Part shown: piece after piece, positions 35,706-46,007 of the stretch | Numbering within the stretch: position 1 is the stretch's first letter | Layout of the letters: each line of letters opens with the position of its first letter | Source of the DNA: Euphorbia lathyris | Taxonomy: Eukaryota; Streptophyta; Magnoliopsida; Malpighiales; Euphorbiaceae | Length of the DNA stretch: 64,000 bases | NCBI RefSeq assembly: GCF_963576675.1 | Contig: NC_088911.1 | Location: 89,681,256 to 89,745,255, forward strand | Direction of reading: 5' to 3' | Position numbers and translations under genes: made by a program | Notes under the pieces: model-generated | Told to the model about the DNA's origin: nothing | The model's input: the letters and a program-made list of their open reading frames with translations, nothing else | The model's database searches: none

Positions 35706-35706
35706 C

Positions 35707-37531
35707 TGAAGGAGAATAGGCTAATGTTTGGCAGCGAAAATATAAAATTTTTAACCTATTTCCATTAACCCAAGATCCGTTAATCGTTATTTCATATAAA
35801 GAGTGATAGAAAGAAATACCTTTTAGAAGTTCTATCTACCATTACAAACGAAGTGTCCACAACTCTTACTTCGAGTTCCCAAGCACAAAACAAACAATTG
35901 AAGATCAAGTTAGAATTCAACCGTATATAACAACCAAAATAGATTGTCTCTAATTAATCAACACAAGATCAAGGATAAAGAGAAAAGAGATTTAATCAAT
36001 TGAACGGAAGGAAATGGTGGATAATCTCGTCTTTATGGTGTGGGTCGAAAATTCTCTCTCCCAGCTTAGTATGTGTATTTCAAAAATTACACATGGGGGG
36101 GTATTTATATTCTCTTGTATCTAAACTCTAGTTAGATAGAATTAGGTTATTGAATAAGAATTTAATTCGGAATATAATTCTTATTTATTATCTATAATTA
36201 TATCTTAAATATAAAGATAATAATAGTAACCTTATAGGATAATAATAGGAGCAATTTAATTTGATTAAAACTCCTAACTTATTTATCCTTTAATTAATTT
36301 AATTCACAATCATAATCTAATTAGGATTGTTCAAATCAAATTAAATTATTCATGTATTTTCATACATGAAAATCGCCCCACCCCATGTACTGGGCCTTAG
36401 CGGACTCAGTTGGGCTTCCATTAATTAATTAACATCCGTTTCTCTTTTGGGTTCCAAGTCTTATGTGTGACCCATTAGGTTCTTATTGCTTCTAGCCGTA
36501 CGCAACTATTAAATTAATTTTCACAGAATTATATTTAATCTTTGCATAACGGAATGAGTACGCAAAATGTGATTAGCAAATCCGAAACATTCCCCCAGAG
36601 CTATAAGAAGACAAGTTGATTCTGTCGTTGACCTTTCCGTATTAGTTACAGTATAATTCGATCCTTTATCAACTACATCCTTGAACTGAATCTTATGACT
36701 ATGGATAATGTCAAGTCACATATAGCGAGACGTTCGTTTTAGTTGTACAGGCCGAGTCAACTCCAATTAGATAGGTTAAGTGAAATCTGTATTTCAAGTC
36801 TTAAGCTATCACCTTGCAAGGATTTAGAGTCAAGTCTTCCACAAGCGATCCATGGACGTATCTCCCATTTATCGGGAGTGATAAATGCTCAATCCAATGT
36901 ATAACTATCCTGCAATTACTTCCTATGATACCCAACGTCTACCGTTCACACCCCAGAGTCATCTCTGTTATGGATCGTGTTACAATAGGATCAAAGCGTC
37001 ACATTCCGTAATCCAGAATTACTAATTAACATTCCTTTGAGTCTGAGGATTACTTATACCTATTAATACCAATGAGATGAACAGGTGACAAGGATGAATC
37101 TACCCATCCTGTTATCTTAAGTCGGGTCCCCAATCCTAATGAACTCATTTTCATTGGATCCACGTAACTGTCCAGATATCTGTATATATGAAGCTTGTGA
37201 GATCAGCTTTCTGTCTCGACAAAAGACATTGTTACATGCAAGTCTCAGCAGTGATATGTCAATCTTAAACATATTACTTGACTTGGGGTGGTTTTAAGTT
37301 TATTAGTTTATTATAAAGTTTCGTATCACTTCATGCTTGTATGAACACTTTATAATCACTTTAAACAAACTTATGGATTTCCTTTTATTAGACTTTATTT
37401 AGTTCTTAAGAGGGATTGCCTTTATATAGTTATGAAAACATATCTCATTAAAACAAATGATATAAAGAACACTTCATTTACATTAAGTTTGTATCCTAGA
37501 ACAATTGTCTATAGGACACTAAACCCCAACA
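35707..37531 (-). repeat. 5' LTR of copia-B1
   Basis: 1825 bp, TG...CA ends, pair of 28111-29937. The boundary to the primer site and to the 5-bp duplication GAAAG (37532-37536) is exact. Confidence 0.92.
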
Positions 37532-37536
37532 GAAAG
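37532..37536. repeat. Target-site duplication, right, of copia-B1
   Basis: GAAAG, partner of 28106-28110. Removing 28111-37536 rejoins the LINE-II ORF2 in frame (9426 bp, a multiple of three). Confidence 0.85.
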
Positions 37537-38964
37537 AACCTTGGTCGAGCCATTGGCATCCCGCTGCAAATATATCTGGTCCTATAGTACTCCAAATTTT
37601 TTGATAGAAGCTCGGGTTAAATCCATCCAGGCCAGGAGCTTTATCGGGGTGCATATCAAAAATAGCATCACGAAACTCCTCCAACGTAAATGGGGCCGCC
37701 AACTATATATTATGCTCCTCAGTCACCTTCCGAGTAATCACATCCTCCACCTCAGAAAAATTTGAGTTACTAGCCAAGAACAACTTGGCAAAATAACTCT
37801 GCGCCTCCTCACATAGGTCAGCCGGTTCAGTAGCCCAGGACCCGTGATCTCTCTGCAGTTTAGTAATAAGGTTCTTTCTCCTACAACCATTGGCAAAAGA
37901 GTGGAATTTTTTTGTGTTGTTGTCGCCTTCCTGAAGCCATTGAATCTTAGCTCATTGTCTCCAATGATCTTCCTCTTTTAGCAATAAAGTCACCATATTC
38001 TTCTGGACTTTCTTATATTCCTCCGCCGACTCCACCGAGCCCCCACTCCGAAGCCTTTCAAGCTCTAAAGCACAAGCTGAGATCTCTTTTCTGAAGTTGA
38101 CCCTAATCTTCCTACCCCACAACATCAAACTACCAGCCATAGAATTCAGTCGCTCGGTCACCTTTAAATGCCCGCTAAGCTCCCACTTTTGATTCAAAAA
38201 ATCAGCAAGCCCCAGTTCTCTGAGCCACTTGTTTTCAAACTAAATACGTTTAACCGGCCGAGAAGAGATGGCATCTTCAGTTTGAAGGATAATTGGTGAG
38301 TGGTCAGACGAGGGCACTACCGTATTGAAGGACAATCCATTCGGAAATTTCATTTGCCAATCCCCATTAACAAAAGCTCGATCCAACTTCTCTTGCACTT
38401 CATTAGATTTACCACGAAACCGAATCCAAGTAAAAGGGTACCCCTCTAACGGAAGTGCATAAAGACCACAATCTGAAATAGTTTCACGGAACCCCCTAAA
38501 ACACCACTCCGAATGTTCATTAAGACCCTTTTTATCCTCGTGAGTAAGGAGATCATTAAAATCACCTAGTATTGCCCATGGTAGCATTGAAGCCGAAGCA
38601 ATAGAACGTAAGATTTGCCACGACTCCCTACGACAGGATCGCTCCGGACACCCATAAAAGCCAGTCAACCTCCAATTTCCATTAATCGCATCCTTAATTT
38701 CAAGATCAATGTGGTTAAGAGAGAAAGAAAGTAAAGAACACCAGCTAGAGCATCTCCACAAGACACAAATACTGCCACTACGACCAACACAGTATAACAC
38801 GCTTCAAAACCAAGTTTAATACGAATGAATTCAATATGAGAGTTACTAACGAGAGTCTCAAATAAAAACAAAACATTAGGGCGATGAGCTCTAACAAGCT
38901 CACATAAGATAGGAACTGCTTTGGCGCTCCCCAAACCTCGGCAGTTCCAACTCAAGATTTTCAT
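37537..38964 (-). pseudogene. LINE-II ORF2, N-terminal part (endonuclease to RT start)
   Basis: Starts MKILSWNCRGLGSAKAV, the standard start of plant L1 ORF2 with its endonuclease Asn. A frameshift near 38800 breaks the endonuclease. It resumes with GFYGCPE, WAILGDFNDLL, FTWIRFRG, EKLDRAFVN and SDHSPI, the conserved endonuclease blocks. Stops at about 38240 (TAG, fits CAG) and 37952 (TGA, fits CGA). RT begins with FTLEEFRDAIF and DKAPGLDGFNPSFYQ and runs into the copia-B1 LTR at 37536. It continues at 28110 in the same frame. Confidence 0.9.
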
Positions 38965-38996
38965 GATGCTTGGCAGGCCCCTTTTGTAGAGCCTGC

Positions 38997-40073
38997 CTAA
39001 TTCCCATTTTTTGGACCGGACGTCTTTGTTGATACTTCTTTCTTACTGTTTTGTCCCAGTACAGAGTCTGTTGTAGATGTCTGTAATTTCAGATCCACTT
39101 CCATATGTTTTGAATGGGTATCACTCCTCCTCCTCTTTCGTTCCTCTTGAAACTCAAGACCATCCACCGACTTTGCAGCATCAGCCCTTAAGTTCCTCTC
39201 AGCTGTCTTCGAACCCAAATTTGTATCCAGGAACACTAAATTTTTGGGAATATGCTTAACAATAGGACTCTGAGATGAAAAAATCCCTCCCTGCTCCCCA
39301 TTCCCCTCTTGATTCTGTTCCTCCAGCCATCTCTCCCCCGTCAAAGTGGTTGATCATCTGTTAGGGGCCCTAATTGCAGACGTCCAAGGGCGCGCAATCT
39401 TCTCAGGATCATCCGAGTCCAGAAAAATAGAGCAGTGGCGATCAATATGCCCAATTATACCACAGATGAAGCATAGAGCAGGAAGTTTTTCGTATTTAAA
39501 TTCACATATGATCCACTCTCCTCCCTTCTTCCTCAATTTGTAATCTTGTTTCAGCGGTTCACGGATGTCTACGCAGACCCTAATTCTCATATATGGCCTC
39601 TCGAAGGATTTTTTATTCTTCGGGTCATAGGATACAAACGATCTGATAGTATTTCCCAATGCCTCTCCTAATTTTTCAATGAAAAAAGCTACCAACAGAT
39701 TGTGTACCCGAATCCAAAAGTTTACACGATGGAGAACCACATCAGAAGGATCCTCGCTGGCTTTTATTGCTTGTAGAACAAGCAAACTATTATCAAACGT
39801 ACAAGGAGAATTTTCAATCACCCATCTGAGGTCATAGGGATGATAAAATCTGAACAAAATTAGTCCTCCATCAAGTTCAGTCGCCGTCATCTTCCTTCCT
39901 GGTCTCCAGATGCTGGCCATTCTATTCTTCAAGATGCCGAAATTGTAGGCTCTATTGGTGATTAGGGTTCCCACAAGGCAACACTCATTCTTATCAATCG
40001 ATCGAGAGACCTCTAGCTCATCGAATTCCAGGCCTCCCTCTACAATCTACAGATTTTCGAGATGTTGTTCCAT
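38997..40073 (-). pseudogene. LINE-II ORF1 (DUF4283 / zinc-knuckle RNA-binding protein)
   Basis: One frame from the ATG at 40073 (MEQHLENL) with a TAG after codon 8 and a TGA near 39354 (NR*STTL, fitting CGA to TGA), then a charged tail to 38997. The core is typical of plant LINE ORF1: FGILKNRMASIWRP, LILFRFYHPYDLRWV, NFWIRVHNL, GEALG, then a CCHC knuckle CFICGIIGHIDRHC. It binds element RNA and delivers it for integration. It ends about 30 bp before ORF2, the normal spacing. Non-functional because of the two stops. No frameshift was seen. Confidence 0.85.
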
Positions 40074-40186
40074 GGAAAGATTGCGATCAGAAACCAATTT
40101 AGGGAAAAAACGAAAAACCCTCAACAAGGAGGGAGAGCTCTCAAAAGGAGCATTACAAACGCACTATTTTTATTATTGCTAGTATT

Positions 40187-40200
40187 ACCAGATTATTATT
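40187..40200. repeat. Target-site duplication, right, of LINE-II
   Basis: ACCAGATTATTATT, exact partner of 25410-25423. Confidence 0.85.
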
Positions 40201-40417
40201 AAAATTGAAATATCATTTTCTTTTCCATTTTTTATTTATTTACATGAAATAAATGAATTGATATATACTTCCGTATTCCTGAAGAAATAACAAGGATAAT
40301 AGTAATAGTAATTTGACTGTTGAGTTTGATCTAACTGTAACTCAACGGTCTCACAAAATTAACCAAAATTATAACTACACAAAACAAAACAAATAAATAA
40401 ATAGTGATGTTGTGGGT

Positions 40418-40958
40418 TTTTTTAGGGAAAATAAAGAAAAAACAAAACACCACAACAAGTTAGTCCGGGAATAGCTTAGAAAAGCTAACTCCCATATTAT
40501 CTTCCGAAAGTAAAGACAAAAGGAAATCAGGGGGAGACGAAAAAATCGAGACGCCCAAAGCCCTCTCATGGCCTTCTGCAGTAAGCCGATCTGCCACCCG
40601 ATTCTACTTTCTGTAAACATAGAAGAAGTTGATATTATCGAAAGAGGATCAAATCCTTCTAATTGCCTTGACTAAATTCTGGCTCCCTAAGCACAGAGTC
40701 CTTTTATCAGAAATTAAATTGACTGCTTCGAGATTGTCTGACTCCACGAGTAGCTTTCTAATCCCAAGACCCTCTGCCATCCTAAGCCCAGAAAAGATAC
40801 CCCAGAGCTCAGCAATAAACGAAGAGCCCAAGCCCAGATTCTGAGTAAAACCAGACAACCAAGCACCTCCACCATCTCTCAAAACACCACCGGCAGCGAT
40901 TCTTCCATTCTCTTTACACGACCCATCGGTATTCAACTTCACCACCCCCTCACCAGGT
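40418..40958 (-). mobile_element. Short LINE-I-family tail with RNase H
   Basis: 541 bp, minus strand, flanked by the 11-bp duplication ATGTTGTGGGT (40407-40417 and 40959-40969). It carries the RNase H domain MVKLNTDGSCKENGRIAAGG, FIAELWGIFSGLRMAEGLG, VESDNLEAVNLI, a stop, then NRVADRLTAEGH and SIFSSPP. These match the last 180 residues of LINE-I closely. A severely 5'-truncated insertion, in the pre-integration DNA just beyond LINE-II. Confidence 0.88.
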
Positions 40959-41049
40959 ATGTTGTGGGTCTTTAAGGATAAGCAAATATAGATTTTTCTT
41001 ATACATACAAAAAGAAGAAATATAGTTTTTTTAAAGAAGAAGAAATATA

Positions 41050-41330
41050 GTTTTAAATTTGCCCAAATGTTTCTCTAACCCCCTTAACTTGTTCAAATTA
41101 GTTATTTTACCCCTCCAACTCATCGAATGTTCTATTTATCCCATTAATTTCATAAAAATGGTATTTCTCATCCTTTTAACTTGTCCAAATTGGTCATTTT
41201 ACCCCTCCCTAACTCATCTAATATCCTATTTACGCTCTTAACTCTATAAAAGTGGTATTTTTTACATCTTATGATCCTATTTATGTCATTAACTCCATCA
41301 AAATAGTATTTTTTTTACCCCTTTATTGTG
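41050..41330. repeat. Tandem repeat of about 100 bp
   Basis: Three diverged units: each has TTAACTTGT(C/T)CAAATT, ATTTTACCCCTCC, AACTCATC, CCTATTTA and AAA(A/G)TGGTATTT in the same order. The last unit is partial. No coding function seen. Confidence 0.6.
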
Positions 41331-41625
41331 CAAAATTAATAGAAATTTTTAAAATATATTTTTCTAATATCAACTTTTTTATTCTGTTTTAATTTGATAA
41401 TTATATTGATCATTCGTGTGTTTATTTCAATAATATTGTATTAAAATAATTAGATAATCAAAATTTAGCTAGCCAAAAAAATTTGAAAATAGTTTGAATA
41501 AATAAAAGATACAAATAACAAGAAAATTAATATAAATAAGTTAATTTATAAAAAAATATACATATATAAACAAGTTATGTAGGGAAAATGTACCAAAATA
41601 GGCCTATGGTTTTTGAGGAAGTACC
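41331..41625. other. AT-rich intergenic DNA
   Basis: No gene. The last 45 bp (GGGAAAATGTACCAAAATAG) look like one end of a GGGTAAATT-type MITE interrupted by the LTR that follows. Confidence 0.4.
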
Positions 41626-42990
41626 TGTTGAAACACCTTTCCACATGATTTTGATTTGACAAAATTATTTAAGTAAATCACCATGATAAAAATATTCTAA
41701 CACAATTAAATTTAAGTGTTTTGATTTAATTGTGCTAATGAGTTTGTTCAATGTTGAGTAAGTTGATTAATAAGAACAGAAATTAAGTATCTATAAGCGA
41801 AAGTCAGCAGATGCAAATCACACAGCCGGAGCTGAGTAAGATGTAACTCAGCTTGGAGAAATAAAATGTCTTCTTCAGAAAAGCTTGAAGGAGAAGCTGC
41901 TTTGTCAAGCTGAGTGGTCGTCAGGTCAGCATCAATGATCGTCAACTTGCAAGACAAAGTCTGCCCATTTTCTGAAGTATTCAGAAGTCACAGAAATCTG
42001 TCTGGAAGACTTTTCGAAAAGGAGCATGGACCATCTGACATCTACAAGAAGACAAACCTGGCGTCTGACGAAGACAGAAGACAGGATTGGCCTGCAGCAC
42101 TGAGTGCTGACCAAGTAATGACGAAAGGTGAACGTTTCCCCACAACGGCTATGTCAGGATTCAAATTATTGGCACTACAAACATCACTATAAAAAGGCCA
42201 CTTCATTATTGGAAATACATACAAGACAGACAAGCAAAATCTTCATCAAGTCAATTCATTTGCAAAATCCAAAATAGAAGCTGTCTGAAAAGAAAAAGCA
42301 AGCTCTTACACCAAACTCCTATTTTTGTGTAAAAGTCTAGAGTGATTTATTCATCTAAAGTGTTCTTTGTTGTATTAAGAACAATTTCTTATCATTTGTA
42401 AAAGGTTAGAACAGAGAGGCTGAGTACTCGGTTATAGTACTCAGTGGTAGAGAAAAGCTGAGTACTCGCTTATAGTGCTCAGTGGTAGAGATAGGATTGA
42501 GTAGACGAATAGAGGACGGTACTCTTGCATACTCAGTTGCTATTGTAAACGGTTTGTGCTCTACCTTTAAAGAGCTCAGTAGAGGATTCAAAAAGCTCGG
42601 AAGGATTTCCGGGGACTAGACTTAGGCGGAGAGGCCGAACCAGGATAAGTCTGCTGAGTAACTTCTAACCATTTATCTCTTGATATATATATATATATGT
42701 ATGTATTGCTTGCTAAATACTACTCAGTAAAACAACTTATATACGCTGAGCTGAGTAGTCTGAGTGCTGAGTTAGAAATTGACTTAAGTGTTACTTCATA
42801 ACTCACTGTTGAAACAGCTCTAGTCAACTATTGTCTAAAGCTGTCTCACACCATACTCAGTGGCGCTGACCTAAAAACTGAGTTGAAATCTTAAACTCCA
42901 AAATAAGTCAGCATTAAGTTTAAAAAAAAAGTTGAAATAGTTCCTAACCCCCCCTTGGAACTAATTCTATCACGTTACACGGGACCAACA
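41626..42990 (+). mobile_element. 5' LTR of a Sirevirus-like copia element
   Basis: From TGTTGAAACACC to GGGACCAACA, 1365 bp, followed after two bases by the primer site. It has two tandem 38-bp units (42419-42495), each with an inverted repeat TGAGTACT / AGTACTCA-type, and very many CTGAGT or ACTCAG hexamers. A single LTR is present: the 3' half of the element is missing. Confidence 0.8.
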
Positions 42991-42992
42991 AG

Positions 42993-43005
42993 TGGTATTA
43001 GAGCC
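42993..43005 (+). promoter_or_regulatory. Primer-binding site of the Sirevirus-like element
   Basis: TGGTATTAGAGCC, initiator-Met tRNA type with one change from the usual TGGTATCAGAGCC. Confidence 0.85.
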
Positions 43006-43052
43006 TAACAGCTCACTAATCAAGATAAAAGTATCTTGAGCTGATCCCTGTA

Positions 43053-44757
43053 ATGGCTGAGAACAGCACTCGTTTCCTTCCAGGAAATCAAACAACTCAG
43101 ATACTCCCTGAGGGATTATCTATCTCAAGGCCTCCACTGTCCTTCGGAGCTAACTATACCTTCTAGAAGAACATGATGAAAAATTTCATTCAGGCAACAA
43201 ATATGAGTGCATGGCTGGCTATAGTCCAACGCCCTTTTGTTCCCTATGAAATCATTGACGATGTAAAAACTGTCAAAAGCGAGGCTAAATGGTTAGAGGA
43301 TGACCTCAAGAAATTACAAAATAATGCGTCGGCTATACACATGCTTCACTGTGCTTTAGATGCTGCAGAATACAATAAGATTTTAGGTTGTGAGTCAGCA
43401 CAAGAAATCTGGAAGAAGCTGGAAGTGACATACGAAGGAACCAGCAAGGTTAAAGAGTCCAAAGTGAATCAACACATGCGCTTGTAGGAGCTGTTCGAGA
43501 TGAATGATGATGAAGGAATCTCGGATATGAATGCAAGATTCACAAACATTATCAACGAGCTCAAGAGACTCGGTAAGAATTTCACTGAGGAAGAACATGT
43601 GAAGAAAATCCTGAGGAGTCTCCCCAAAAGCTGGCAAGCAAAGAAAACAGTTGTTGAAGAAGCTCAGGACCTGACCACCTATAAGTATGATGAACTCATT
43701 GGATCTCTGCTGACCCATGAGATTTCAATGAAGAATTTTGAAGTGAAAGAAAAGTCTGAAGACCAGAAGAAAAAGTCTCTTGTCATGAAAGCTGACTCAA
43801 CTGACGTTGACTCATCAGATGATGAGGAAATGGCCATGTTCACTAGAAAAATGAAAAAGTTGTTTAGAAGAAATGACAAATACAGCAAAAGGCCATTTAA
43901 AAGGAGTGATAAATATAAAGCTGAGTCAAGTGACAGCAGACACAAGAAAGACAGCTCAAAGCCCGTTACTTATTTTGAATGTCATCAAACTGGACACATC
44001 AAGTCCAGCTGTCCTACCTTGAAGAAAGACAAGAAGGGTAGTAGAAAGGAAATGGTGGCAAAGTGGAGTGATAGTGATGAGTCAACCTCGTCCGAAGCTG
44101 ATGCCACTGAGTCAGCAAACATCTGTTTTATGGCTGACGAGTCTGCTGACCTCTGCCACTCTGAGCAAACTGACCACTCAGGTCCATCTGACCTTGAGGC
44201 ACACTCAACTGAGGTAATATCCCTACCTTTACTCAGAAATGAAATGATTAATGCCCTGAGTGATCTCTATACACTTGTCAAAAAGTGTAACAAGAAAATA
44301 CGAGCACTCAACAGGCGATGTGATGAGATTGAGGAGGTTAAACTCAGTGACCTTCGACATCTTCTCCAGGACAATACCAGGCAAGATGAGAATTTAAAAA
44401 TCATTCATAGGTTTGTCTCTGAAGTCCAATCAGATTCTAAGAAACCGAGGAAGGACATCACATTCATACATAACCAGCTGAGTACATCGGCTAAGAAAAG
44501 GTTCTATTCAAACGCTGAGTATGTAGGTACTAGTCAGCGGAAATGGAATACTCAGCAGAAAGGTCAATGTGACTTCTGTGGAAAGAAAGGACACACCAAA
44601 AAGGTGTGTTGGTAGGCTCAGCACCAACGTGCTGACCAAAAATGGAAATATCCCCAAAGGAAAGTTTTTTATGACTTCTGTGGGAAAGATGGCCACACCA
44701 CCAATGTGTGTCGCCATAAAATTAAAAATGATGTATCACCTGCTGACCCTAACAAAT
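43053..44757 (+). pseudogene. Sirevirus-like gag with multiple zinc knuckles
   Basis: One frame from MAENSTRFLPGN (ATG 43053) with stops at about 43164 (TAG, fits TGG), 43485 (TAG, fits CAG), 44613 (TAG, fits CAG) and 44757 (TAA, fits CAA). UBN2-type capsid: MSAWLAIVQRPF, LHCALDAAEYNKI, EIWKKLEVTYEG, ITHEIS-like region. It is followed by knuckles: FECHQTGHIKSSC (first Cys lost), CDFCGKKGHTKKVC (intact) and YDFCGKDGHTTNVC (first Cys to Tyr). Between them is a long acidic Ser/Glu-rich stretch. Repeated knuckles ending CGKxGHTxxVC are a mark of the SIRE lineage. Degraded but with no frameshift in this part. Confidence 0.85.
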
Positions 44758-44800
44758 AAGGACCCAAAAAGACTTGGGTACATAAAGATAACTAGTTATA

Positions 44801-45487
44801 TTGCAGGTTGGCCTGAGGTGTGCTGAGAAGTCAAAGTTGTGGTACATTGACAGCGCATGCTCAAGGCATATGACTGGTGATGAAACTCAGTTCATCAAAC
44901 TTGTGCATAAACGAGGTGGAAATGTAAGTTTTGGAGACAACAAAAAGGGTAAGATAGTAGGGTCGGGAACTGTTGGTGGTAATCCTACTATTGAGTCAGT
45001 CTCCCTAGTCAGAGGACTTGAATATAACCTACTAAGCGTAGCTCAGCTGTGTGACAGCGGTAGAAAGGTTGTATTCGATGCCACTGAGTGTAAAATAATC
45101 GAGGGAAAAACAAATGAGTTGATTTTAACTGCACCTCGTGTTGACAACGTTTTTATGCTGAACTTAGAAAAGAAGTTTTCAAAGAATATATGCTTAGTGT
45201 CAAAGGAAGACAATTCCTGGCTATGGCATAGGAGACTTGGTCATGTAAGCATGGACCTCCTTGCCAAATTAGCAAGAAAGAAATTAGTTGAGGGATTGCC
45301 CAAACTCAAGTTTGAGAAGAATCAATTATGCAATGCTTGTCAGCAAGGAAAACAAACTAAGAAATCTTTTCAAAGTAAAAATGTAGTCTCAACCAAGCAT
45401 CCATTAGAGTTACTACACTTGGATCTTTTCGGACCAGTCTAGCTGCTGAGCTTGGGTGGTAAGAAATTTTCCTTGGTCATTGTAGAG
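44801..45487 (+). pseudogene. Sirevirus-like protease and integrase start, truncated
   Basis: After a frameshift: LWYIDSACSRHMTGD (protease; the D-S-G motif of the family reads DSA here), GKIVGSGTVGG, LEYNLLSVAQLCD, WLWHRRLGHVSMDLL (integrase His-His), CNACQQGKQTKKSF (Cys-Cys), LLHLDLFGPV, a stop, then LSLGGKKFSLVIVE. Similarity ends at about 45487, before the second catalytic Asp. RT, RNase H and the 3' LTR are absent from this locus. Confidence 0.85.
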
Positions 45488-45745
45488 TTACCAACATAGG
45501 ATGCTGAGTCAGATTTCGCACGACGTGTCACCAAGGAAAGCGAAACCATGAACGGAGCAAAACTAGAGTGTCATGTCGAGTTGTATTCCGCACGATGTGT
45601 CACTCGACGTGCCACACAACTCGTCGTACGAAGGACAAACGAGAAACTACAAGAATTCAGAACTGGACTCACACGTGTGAGTCATATGGCACGACGTGTG
45701 GAGTCCTTTGAGTTGCATTCTCTACCAAGCTGATTGGGGAGAGGG
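45488..45745 (+). other. GC-richer segment with repeated GCACGACGTG motifs
   Basis: Directly after the integrase break the sequence changes character. GCACGACGTG occurs at 45518-45527 and 45689-45698, with near copies at 45590-45599 and 45604-45613. A 61-codon frame (from 45548) rich in Arg continues to 45733 with no recognised domain. Possibly the end of another retroelement; origin unknown. Confidence 0.5.
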
Positions 45746-45997
45746 GACAAAAGCTGCCATCAATTTAATTACTATTTTTCCATAATATCGTTTTTTTTTG
45801 TTCTTTGACCATAGAGATATGAGAAAAATACCTTGTGAATATCTCACTTCAACGCGTATAAAAAATACACTAATTACAGTTTACCCCGTGCTCGATCTAT
45901 CCAAAGCTTATTACATGTATCTTTTACCATAATAGTTAACAAAATCCTTATATCTATATTTTCTAGCTTGTGCATTTTACTTATGTTATTTATATTA
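45746..45997. other. AT-rich intergenic DNA
   Basis: No feature recognised. Confidence 0.4.
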
Positions 45998-46007
45998 CTG
46001 TTTGTTA

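Larger units (their letters stand above)
33868..35706 (-). other. Long untranslated leader of copia-B1
   Basis: About 1.84 kb between the primer site and gag, unusually long for copia. It contains three short hairpins with CAAA loops (near 34083, 34240 and 34340 on this copy), a perfect (TA)n tract at about 35324-35375, and the GC-rich hairpin cluster at 35170-35303. No long ORF. Confidence 0.8.
28111..37531 (-). mobile_element. copia-B1: complete Ty1/copia retrotransposon inside LINE-II
   Basis: 9421 bp, minus strand. LTRs at 28111-29937 (3') and 35707-37531 (5') start TGTTGGGG and end CCTTCA in the element's sense. It has a 5-bp duplication, primer-binding site, polypurine tract, a leader of about 1.8 kb, and one gag-pol region with PR, IN, RT and RNase H. 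In the first 390 bp of the two LTRs I count about 14 differences by eye, mostly transitions, so the insertion is not very recent. A second copy of the family (copia-B2) lies at 50059-56814 in the opposite orientation. Confidence 0.93.
25424..40186 (-). mobile_element. LINE-II: full-length L1-type element split by copia-B1
   Basis: Minus strand. The 5' end is at 40186 and the 3' A-tail at about 25424-25428. It carries a 5' UTR of about 110 bp, ORF1 and ORF2, and is bounded by an exact 14-bp duplication. The copia element and its 5-bp duplication (28111-37536, 9426 bp) interrupt ORF2. Subtracting them leaves about 5.3 kb, the usual size of a complete plant L1. The family differs from LINE-I in both ORF2 and RNase H sequence. 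Confidence 0.9.
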
